Positions 57,512-64,000 of a stretch of DNA of 64,000 bases are shown here, piece by piece (within the stretch, counting starts at the first letter, position 1; each line of letters begins with the position of its first letter). A model generated the notes under the pieces. That model made no database searches, had not been told where the DNA came from, and worked only from the letters and a program-made list of their open reading frames with translations. The DNA comes from Taklimakanibacter lacteus (lineage in GTDB: Bacteria > Pseudomonadota > Alphaproteobacteria > Rhizobiales > Aestuariivirgaceae): contig QOZQ01000004.1 in NCBI GenBank assembly GCA_003576695.1, forward strand, positions 62,001 through 126,000, given 5' to 3'. Made by a program: the position numbers and the translations under genes.

Positions 57512-60307
57512 CTACTGCCCCAGTCTTTCGAGCAAAGCGGGGACATGCACCTGGTCAGCCTTGTAGTTGCCGGTCAGCGCATACATGACGATGTTGACGC
57601 CGGTGCGATAGGCGAATTCGCGCTGCCGGTCGCCGCCCGGCATCGTCGCATAGAGCGGCTGGCCGCGGGTATCCTGCGCCCAGGCCGCGGCATAGTCATT
57701 GGCCCCGATGATGACCGAGGTCACGCCGTCGGCGTTGCCGGAACCGGTTCCGCCTTCACCCGATTCGACCCAGAGCTGGCCCCGCTCATAGCGGCCGGGG
57801 AAGGCCTGCAGGAGATAGAAGGCCTTGGTCAGCACGTGATCGGGCGGCACCGGCTCGAGCGGCGGGATGTCGAGCTTCTCGACCACGCGGCGCAGCGCCA
57901 GCGTGGCGCCCGAGACCTCGCCCATGAGGCTGTTCAGGTCAGCACCGTCCTCGCGCGTGTCGAAGAAGATGGTGCCGCCATTCTTGATATAGGTGTTGAG
58001 CTTGGCGAGGGCGGCGGGCGAGGGTGCCTGCGCATCGGGCAGGATCGGCCAGTAGATCAGCGGGAAGAACACGATCTCGTCGCGCTCGAGATTGACGGCC
58101 ACAGGCTCGCCCGGCTCGACGGAGGTGCGCTCGACCAGGATATTGCCGAGGCCGGCGAGGCCCTGGCGGCTGGTCTCGTCGACCTGCGCGTCGCCCGTCT
58201 CGACGTAAGCGAGCCTGGTCTGCAACGTGTTGCTCAGGGCAAACTGGTCGGAAGCGGCGTCCTGGGCGCGAGCCATGTCCGGCGCTGCAGCGGCGCCGAG
58301 CACCAGCAGGATGACGATGGCGGCTCCGGCGCGGCGTGTCTTCAGCCTTTGCCAGCTGCCGGCAAGCCACAGAGCGGCGATGCAGTCGAGGAGGAAGAGG
58401 GCGGCGGCAAGGCCGAAGAGATAGGGAGCCAGGGGTATGGCGGGCGCACGCTCCATGCCGCGCAGTTGCGCGCCGCCTGGCAGGGCACCCATGGGCTTCA
58501 GGTCGTCCTGGGCGAGTGTCAGATTGATGGCGCGCTCGAGGCCGCCACGATTATAGAGGCCGGCCGGATGTGTCGGTGAGGGTTTGGCCGTGTCGATATC
58601 GGCGGCGGCGATGGGCTCGGCATCGGGCGAAGGATCGGCAAAATCACCCGTACCGGTCAGCACGCGACGGGGCGTGAAGGCCGCCTGGCTTGTCGCCACC
58701 TGAGTACCCGCATTGGCGCCGCTGCCGGCGCTCGGGGCGAGGTCGAGTATGCGCCGCAACATCTCGACAAACATGCCAGATAACGGAAGATTCGACCAAT
58801 CGGCATTTGCGGTGACGTGGAAGAGGACGATGAGGCCCTTGCCGCGCTGCTCGGCGGTCACCAGGGGCGTGCCGTCGGCGAGGCTCGCCCATACTTTGGG
58901 CGTGAGATCGGCGGCGGGCTCGGCCAGCACCTGGCGATTGACGACGACGGCGGTATCGAGAGTGAGGCCCGCAAAGGGGCTGGTCTCGGCGAAAGGCTGC
59001 AATGCCTGGGGCGTCTCCCAGGACAGCGCCGAGCCCAGAGCGCGGCCGCCTTCGCGCAAGGTGACGGGGATCAGCGGATCCTGGGCCGCCGCCATGCGGG
59101 GACCTGCGAAACGCAGGAGCAGGCCGCCGCGTTCGACCCAGCCCTGGATCATGTCCTGCTCGTCCTGCGGCAGCACGCCGATATCGGCCAGAGCGAGGAC
59201 GGACAATCCGGCATCGAGCTCGTTCTTGAGATCGGAAGCCTGCTTGGGCTCCGAGATCTCGGTGTATGGCTCGAGAGCGCGCGAGACATAATAAAGCGGC
59301 GAGAGCAAGGGTTGTGCCGATTCGAGCGTGCTGCCCGCCATCAGGCTCACCGTCTTGCGGCGCCAGCGGTCATCGAGAAGATAGATGGCGGCGGCGCTGC
59401 GCTCATTCGTCAGTTCGACGCGCTCGACCTCGTTGCGCAATTCGAGGGGCAGGTCGATGAAGCCTTCGGCGCGCTGCGAACCGGGACGCAGCGCGAGCGT
59501 CGTCTCGGCCAGGCTGCGGCCATTGCCGGCAAGGGCCCGGGCGACGACCTTGGTGTCTTCGGACGAGGGCGTCCGCAGGGCCGCGATCTTCATGCGGCCG
59601 CCTTCGATTTCAGGTGCGGCGAGGGCCAAGGGAATCGCGGTCGACGGGCCTGAGATCACCTCAAGATCAGCCTGTCCGCCATTGAGTGCCAGCAGTCCCC
59701 GCGCGAAGGCCGCAGCCGAACCGTGATCGAGGCCGTCGGAGAGCCAGACCACCGTGAGACCGCTATTGTCGGTGAAGGTCGTTTTCAGACGCTCAAGCAG
59801 GCCGAGGCGGTCGGGCTGCAGTGCCCTGGGGGTCAGCGCGGTGAGACGGCTCAGTGCATCATGAGCGGCCTGCGGGGCGAGATCGCCCGGGCGGGCCGAG
59901 GGTGAGGTTGCGGCCACCGCCACGGGCACGCCCGCCTGCTGCGCCGAGGCGGCGAGGTCCTGCAGCACGGCAAGGCGCGTGTCCCAGTCCTTGGCGGCGG
60001 CCCAGCTGTCATCGACGACGATGAGCAGCGGATTGCCGGCAAGCCTGGCCGCGTCACGCGGCGACAGCAGCGGATGGGCGACGGCGAGGATGAGAAGGGC
60101 TGCGAGCGCAAGCCGCAGAAGCAGGAGCCACCAGGGTGTCTTGTCCGGCTGTTCCTCGCGCGGCACCAGCTCGAGCAGCAGGCGCAATGGCGGGAAGCGC
60201 ACATGCTGGGGCTTGGGCGGCGTGAAGCGCAGCAGCCACCAGATGACGGGCAAGGCGGCAAGGCCGGCCAGCGCCCAGGGGGTGAGGAAGGAAAGGCCCT
60301 GCAGCAT
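57512..60307 (-). CDS. BatA/DUF4159 domain membrane protein
   Basis: A 931-residue protein: an N-terminal BatA-type membrane region (FLTPWALAGLAALPVIWWLL, RLALAALLILAVAHPLL), a large vWA/GATase-like middle, further membrane helices near 640-700 and a C-terminal DUF4159 domain (about 715-931). Its start overlaps the DUF58 stop (TGATG). Partner of the MoxR ATPase system; role unproven. Confidence 0.86.
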   Translation of the reverse strand: MLQGLSFLTPWALAGLAALPVIWWLLRFTPPKPQHVRFPPLRLLLELVPREEQPDKTPWWLLLLRLALAALLILAVAHPLLSPRDAARLAGNPLLIVVDDSWAAAKDWDTRLAVLQDLAASAQQAGVPVAVAATSPSARPGDLAPQAAHDALSRLTALTPRALQPDRLGLLERLKTTFTDNSGLTVVWLSDGLDHGSAAAFARGLLALNGGQADLEVISGPSTAIPLALAAPEIEGGRMKIAALRTPSSEDTKVVARALAGNGRSLAETTLALRPGSQRAEGFIDLPLELRNEVERVELTNERSAAAIYLLDDRWRRKTVSLMAGSTLESAQPLLSPLYYVSRALEPYTEISEPKQASDLKNELDAGLSVLALADIGVLPQDEQDMIQGWVERGGLLLRFAGPRMAAAQDPLIPVTLREGGRALGSALSWETPQALQPFAETSPFAGLTLDTAVVVNRQVLAEPAADLTPKVWASLADGTPLVTAEQRGKGLIVLFHVTANADWSNLPLSGMFVEMLRRILDLAPSAGSGANAGTQVATSQAAFTPRRVLTGTGDFADPSPDAEPIAAADIDTAKPSPTHPAGLYNRGGLERAINLTLAQDDLKPMGALPGGAQLRGMERAPAIPLAPYLFGLAAALFLLDCIAALWLAGSWQRLKTRRAGAAIVILLVLGAAAAPDMARAQDAASDQFALSNTLQTRLAYVETGDAQVDETSRQGLAGLGNILVERTSVEPGEPVAVNLERDEIVFFPLIYWPILPDAQAPSPAALAKLNTYIKNGGTIFFDTREDGADLNSLMGEVSGATLALRRVVEKLDIPPLEPVPPDHVLTKAFYLLQAFPGRYERGQLWVESGEGGTGSGNADGVTSVIIGANDYAAAWAQDTRGQPLYATMPGGDRQREFAYRTGVNIVMYALTGNYKADQVHVPALLERLGQ

Positions 60308-61209
60308 CAGAAGGCCCTTGCCTGATTGGCGCGGCTCTTCTCGCCACCGATGAGCCCGTGCAGCGCATGCAGGATGCGCAAGGGCGCCTCATCGGTGCGA
60401 TGGACGGCGAAGCTCCAGCCGATGCGCCGCGTGATGTCGCGGACCCGCGCGCGCTGCTCCGCGAACTTCGCCTGATAGGCCTCGCGCAGGCTTTCGGTCT
60501 TGCCCGCCACATAAGTGAGCGGCCCCGCCATTTCCTCGAACTGGACGCGGCCCTGATAGGGCAAGGTCTCTTCGGCCGGATCGCAGACCTGGACGATGTG
60601 CCCGGCAACGCCATTGGCGGCGATCGATCCGAGCGACCGGGCGATGCGCTCGGGCGGCTCGAGGAAGTCGCCGAACATCAGCACGGTCGAGAATTTCGGC
60701 AGCCGGATAGCGCGTGGCAAGGTATCCGAGGCAGGTGCGGTGATGAGCGTCTGCGCCAGGCGCAACAGCGCCGGGCGCGAATGGGCCGGGGCCAGATCGC
60801 TGCCCAGAAGCGAGACGCGCTCATTGGCGCGCACCGCAAGGCTCGCCACCGCCAAAGCGAGGAGCCTGGCGCGTTCGCCCTTGGAGACCGTCGCCAGATG
60901 CGACTGGAAAGTCATGGCGACCGCCGGGGATACCCACAGCCACAGTGTGTTGGCCGCCTCCCATTCATTCTCGCGGATGAAGACGCGATCGGAGCGCGCC
61001 GAGCGGTGCCAGTCGATCTGCTGGACATTGTCGCCGAAGGAATAGGGCCGGTATTGCCAGAAGGTCTCGCCGGGGCCCGAGCGCTTACGGCCATGCACGC
61101 CGATGATCACCGTGGCCGCGATCCGGTGCGCCTCGACAAGCAAGGCCGGAAGCGCGCCCGACAGGTTCCCGGCGCGGTCATTGAGGGCAAGGGCAGCCCG
61201 TTCCTGCAT
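60307..61209 (-). CDS. DUF58 domain protein (vWA-like)
   Basis: A 300-residue DUF58 protein. GRKRSGPGETFWQYRPYSFG followed by DNVQQIDWHRSAR is the family signature. It follows the MoxR gene with a 6-base gap. DUF58/vWA proteins work with MoxR AAA+ ATPases as a chaperone-like pair; the client is unknown. Confidence 0.9.
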   Translation of the reverse strand: MQERAALALNDRAGNLSGALPALLVEAHRIAATVIIGVHGRKRSGPGETFWQYRPYSFGDNVQQIDWHRSARSDRVFIRENEWEAANTLWLWVSPAVAMTFQSHLATVSKGERARLLALAVASLAVRANERVSLLGSDLAPAHSRPALLRLAQTLITAPASDTLPRAIRLPKFSTVLMFGDFLEPPERIARSLGSIAANGVAGHIVQVCDPAEETLPYQGRVQFEEMAGPLTYVAGKTESLREAYQAKFAEQRARVRDITRRIGWSFAVHRTDEAPLRILHALHGLIGGEKSRANQARAF

Positions 61210-61215
61210 AAGGCT

Positions 61216-62214
61216 TCAGCTCAATCGCGTTTTTAAACGGTCGATCACACTGTCGATCGTCTCGCCATCGGCGCGCGCACTGAAAGTCAGCGCCATGCGG
61301 TGGCGGAAGACGGGTCCGACAAGGGCCAGCACATCATCGATCGAGGGCGACAGCCGGCCACCGAGCAAAGCGCGGGCGCGGGCGCCCAGCATCAAGGCCT
61401 GGCTGGCGCGGGGCGATGGACCCCAGCCGATCGTCTTGTTGACGAAATCATCCGCATCAGGTCCCGGCCGCGCCGTGCGCACGATGCTCAGGATCGCATC
61501 GGCAACCTGCTCGCCGACCGGCATCAGGCGGACGAGATGCTGGATCTTCATCAACTCGCCGGAGGTGAGAACGGCCGGCACCTCCTCTTCATCGGTGCCG
61601 GTCGTGGCGAAGAGCATGCGCCGCTCGGCATCGAGCGCCGGATAAGGGATATCGATCTCGACCAGGAAACGGTCAAGCTGCGCTTCCGGCAGCGGATAAG
61701 TGCCTTCCTGCTCGATCGGGTTCTGGGTGGCGAGCACGTGGAAAGGCCGCGGCAGATCGTGACGCACGCCGGCAATGGTGATGTGATGTTCCTGCATCGC
61801 CTGCAGCAGCGCCGATTGCGTGCGCGGGCTGGCGCGGTTGATCTCGTCGGCCATCAGGAGCTGGCAGAAGACCGGACCCGGCACGAAGCGGAACTGTCGG
61901 CGCCCGCTGTCGCTCTCATCCAGCACTTCGGAGCCCAGGATGTCGGCCGGCATCAGATCGGGGGTGAACTGGATGCGCTTCTCCTCAAGCCCCAGCACAC
62001 GGCCGAGCGTGGTTGCGAGCTTGGTCTTGGCAAGGCCGGGGGCGCCGACCAGAAGACCATGGCCGCCGGCCAGGATGGCGGTGAGGGAGAGATCGATGAC
62101 CTCGGATTGGCCGAAAATCACCTTGCCGATGGCTTCGCGCACCTTCTCGAGGCGGCCGGCCATCTGGTCGAGTTCGGAGACGATATGCTTGTCAGCTTCA
62201 TTGATGCTTGCCAT
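61216..62214 (-). CDS. MoxR family AAA+ ATPase
   Basis: A 332-residue MoxR ATPase: Walker A LLVGAPGLAKTKLA, Walker B LLMADEINRASPRTQSALLQ, sensor 1 ATQNPIEQEGTYPLPEAQLD and the C-terminal lid. The ATG at 62214 (MASINEADKHIV) is used; a longer reading overlaps the divergent DUF1285 gene. First gene of the four-gene leftward operon. Confidence 0.93.
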   Translation of the reverse strand: MASINEADKHIVSELDQMAGRLEKVREAIGKVIFGQSEVIDLSLTAILAGGHGLLVGAPGLAKTKLATTLGRVLGLEEKRIQFTPDLMPADILGSEVLDESDSGRRQFRFVPGPVFCQLLMADEINRASPRTQSALLQAMQEHHITIAGVRHDLPRPFHVLATQNPIEQEGTYPLPEAQLDRFLVEIDIPYPALDAERRMLFATTGTDEEEVPAVLTSGELMKIQHLVRLMPVGEQVADAILSIVRTARPGPDADDFVNKTIGWGPSPRASQALMLGARARALLGGRLSPSIDDVLALVGPVFRHRMALTFSARADGETIDSVIDRLKTRLS

Positions 62215-62316
62215 GGGGCTCACTATAGTTTGGGCCGAACCGGTTACGAAACCAAATCTGGTGGGCCAAAGGCCGATTCCGTTAATGAAATCCTTGTGAA
62301 CAAGCATGGCCTTATC

Positions 62317-62910
62317 ATGACCAAGCCGGAGCGCGATCCGGGCAATCCCCTGGCCGGGCTCAAGGAGGCGGAGAAAGCCTCGGGCAGGAAGGGCATGCCG
62401 CCGGTTCATCTGTGGAACCCGCCCTTCTGCGGCGACATCGACATGCGCATCGCACAGGACGGCCTGTGGTACTATCTGAACTCCCCGATCGGCCGCAAAC
62501 CCTTGATGAAGCTCTTCGCTTCGGTGCTGCGCCATGACGAGGACGGTAAATATTACCTGGTCACGCCGGTCGAGAAATGCGGCATCAGGGTCGATGACGC
62601 GCCTTTCGTCGCCATCCGGATGGCTGTCTCGGGCAAGGGACGCGACCAGGCGATCACCTTCGAGACCAATACGGACGACATTGTCGCAATTGACGCGGCG
62701 CATCCCTTGCGCGTGGCGGTGGAGGAAGGAACCGACGGGTTGAAACCCTATGTGCTGGTGCGCGGCAGGCTCGAGGCTCTCGTGGCGCGGGCGCTCTTCT
62801 ATGATCTGGTGGCGCTGGGCGTGGTCGAGGGCGAATGGTTCGGCGTCTGGTCAGGGGGGCAATTCTGGCCGATGCAGCGCGCCGCCGAGATCGGCGCCCT
62901 CCCCACATGA
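62317..62910 (+). CDS. DUF1285 domain protein
   Basis: A 197-residue protein of the DUF1285 family: WNPPFCGDIDMRIAQDGLWY, then SPIGRKPLMKLFASVLRHD and EKCGIRVDDAPFVA. Typical alphaproteobacterial length. The ATG at 62317 gives a normal N-terminus. It is 102 bases divergent from moxR and overlaps the NUDIX gene by 4 bases. Function unknown. Confidence 0.88.
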   Translation: MTKPERDPGNPLAGLKEAEKASGRKGMPPVHLWNPPFCGDIDMRIAQDGLWYYLNSPIGRKPLMKLFASVLRHDEDGKYYLVTPVEKCGIRVDDAPFVAIRMAVSGKGRDQAITFETNTDDIVAIDAAHPLRVAVEEGTDGLKPYVLVRGRLEALVARALFYDLVALGVVEGEWFGVWSGGQFWPMQRAAEIGALPT

Positions 62911-63539
62911 ACGGGTTCCGGTTCGACGAGGCCGAATTCCGGGCGCGCGCCGCGACGCGGCTGCTCAAAAGCGCCACGGAAGCCGTGGGGCGCAGCGATG
63001 ACGATCTCAATCCCGATCTCAGGGCGATCGACCATTCGGCCCCCATCCGGGCAGCGGCGGTGCTCGTCCCCATCGTGCTGCATGAGCCGGAACTCACCGT
63101 GCTCCTCACCCAGCGAACCGACCACCTCAAGAGCCATGCCGGTCAAGTAGCCTTTCCGGGCGGCAAGATCGACCACGGCGATGCCGACGCGCTGGCTGCT
63201 GCCTTGCGGGAGACGCGGGAAGAGACCGGGCTCGACCAGACCTATATCGAGCCGATCGGCTTTCTCGACGCCTATCTGACCCGCACTTCGTTCCGCATCG
63301 TGCCGGTGGTGGCGCTGGTGCGCCCGGGCTTCGTGCTGGCCCCGCATGAAGATGAGGTCGCCGCCGTCTTCGAGGTGCCGCTGCGCTTTTTGATGAGCGG
63401 GGAGAATCATCTCCGGCACAGCCGCGAGTGGCAGGGCAGGGAAAGATATTTTTATGCCATGCCCTATGGCGACAGGTATATCTGGGGCGCCACTGCCGGC
63501 ATGATCATGAATCTCTATGACCGCCTCTATCACTCATGA
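62907..63539 (+). CDS. CoA pyrophosphatase, NUDIX (NudL-type)
   Basis: A 210-residue NUDIX protein of the CoA-pyrophosphatase type. The UPF0035-like LLTQRTDHLKSHAGQVAFPG segment precedes the NUDIX box (GGKIDHGDADALAAALRETR then EETG). It should cleave CoA to 4'-phosphopantetheine and adenosine bisphosphate. Overlaps DUF1285 and the CCA enzyme gene by 4 bases each. Confidence 0.9.
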   Translation: MNGFRFDEAEFRARAATRLLKSATEAVGRSDDDLNPDLRAIDHSAPIRAAAVLVPIVLHEPELTVLLTQRTDHLKSHAGQVAFPGGKIDHGDADALAAALRETREETGLDQTYIEPIGFLDAYLTRTSFRIVPVVALVRPGFVLAPHEDEVAAVFEVPLRFLMSGENHLRHSREWQGRERYFYAMPYGDRYIWGATAGMIMNLYDRLYHS

Positions 63540-64000
63540 AGACACCGCCTTCGCTTGCCCATGAAGCCTGGCTGATCGATCCGGCACTGCGCCGCGTCTT
63601 CGCCGCGATCGCGGCGGCGGGTGGCGAGGCGCGCGTCGCCGGTGGCGCAGTGCGGAATTCGCTGCTCGGCGAGCCGGTGAACGACATCGACATCGCGACG
63701 ACGCTGACTCCCGATCGCATCATGGCGGCGGGCGAGAAGGCGCGGCTTGGCGTGCATCCGACCGGCCTCGATCACGGCACCGTCACGCTGGTCGCCGCCG
63801 GCAAGCCGTTCGAAGTGACGTCGCTGCGCGTCGATGTCGAGACCTTCGGGCGCAAAGCGCGCGTCGCCTTCACCGACGACTGGGAGGCCGATGCCCGCCG
63901 GCGCGACTTCACCATGAACGCGCTCTATTGTTCTGGTGATGGAAAAATATATGATCCTACAAAGGGTTATCGAGATATCCTAAGAAAGAGAGTCAAGTTC
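63536..64000 (+). CDS. cca: CCA tRNA nucleotidyltransferase, N-terminal part
   Basis: The first 155 codons of a polyA-polymerase/CCA-adding enzyme head domain; the window ends inside it. GEARVAGGAVRNSLLGEPVN and DIDIATT hold the GGxVR and DxD nucleotidyltransfer residues, followed by RRRDFTMNALY. The last 70 bases (63931-64000) are strongly AT-rich (25 of 70 are G or C by my count) and use codons such as AAA, ATA, TAT and AGA. They still continue the family's sequence (IYDPTKGYRDIL). Confidence 0.9.
   Translation, partial: MKTPPSLAHEAWLIDPALRRVFAAIAAAGGEARVAGGAVRNSLLGEPVNDIDIATTLTPDRIMAAGEKARLGVHPTGLDHGTVTLVAAGKPFEVTSLRVDVETFGRKARVAFTDDWEADARRRDFTMNALYCSGDGKIYDPTKGYRDILRKRVKF

Noticed and set aside
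1-64000. CRISPR arrays, tRNA/rRNA genes, insertion sequences, prophage
   Set aside because: No regular spaced repeats, cloverleaf sequences, transposase or phage genes were found on reading; small structured RNAs cannot be excluded without a covariance search.

Overview
The window is a GC-rich chromosomal segment from an alphaproteobacterium, most likely of the order Hyphomicrobiales (Rhizobiales). The basis is gene content (BKACE/DUF849, FrcA-like single-domain sugar ATPase, DUF1285-CoA pyrophosphatase-CCA enzyme block, MoxR-DUF58-DUF4159 block), codon use, and dispersed rhizobial-type palindromes. There are no rRNA or tRNA genes, CRISPR arrays or insertion sequences. No gap without a gene exceeds about 240 bases.

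Layout. 1-4080: start of a DUF72 gene, a TetR/MFS divergent pair, a BKACE enzyme and a GNAT. 4133-7735: a leftward sugar ABC transporter operon ending in an SDR. 7973-10163: a LpxO-like hydroxylase divergent from a DegT-type PLP enzyme. 10317-12626: a class III PLP enzyme and an APH-fold kinase. 12623-14180: a GST and a MerR regulator. 15192-16240: an AraC regulator with an EamA transporter. 16454-20325: a six-gene bacterial microcompartment (BMC) operon (acylating aldehyde dehydrogenase, two tandem-domain shell proteins, one pentamer, one hexamer, one unrecognised cargo-like protein). 20408-22208: an RNase T2 and a toxin-antitoxin pair. 22233-34354: an SDR, a polyamine-type ABC transporter, a cysteine hydrolase, and a polyol/sugar-phosphate operon (TIM-barrel protein, glycerol-1-phosphate dehydrogenase family, HAD, DeoR, FGGY kinase, AbrB).

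36431-54139 is a sphingolipid island. A forward operon (acyl-ACP synthetase, CerR, ACP, Spt) should make the long-chain base. A leftward operon (HIT, LptF, LptG, CDP-alcohol phosphotransferase, ceramide-kinase-like, nucleotidyltransferase) looks like head-group synthesis plus export. A third group holds a bacterial ceramide synthase, an ABC exporter and two NTP transferases. 54187-64000 holds housekeeping genes and the MoxR/DUF58/DUF4159 block, ending inside a CCA tRNA nucleotidyltransferase gene.

Two systems stand out. (1) The BMC operon and the separate aminotransferase-kinase pair carry the enzyme types of the aminoacetone/1-amino-2-propanol microcompartment of actinobacteria. Both are preceded by the same element, TGTCAA-15 nt-TGTCAA-20 nt-CTAGTnTnAG, with 21-bp spacing as expected for an AraC-type dimer, and an araC gene lies next to the shell operon. 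This suggests one regulon split by unrelated genes. (2) LptF/LptG paralogues are translationally coupled to ceramide head-group genes, which suggests a dedicated sphingolipid export route to the outer membrane.
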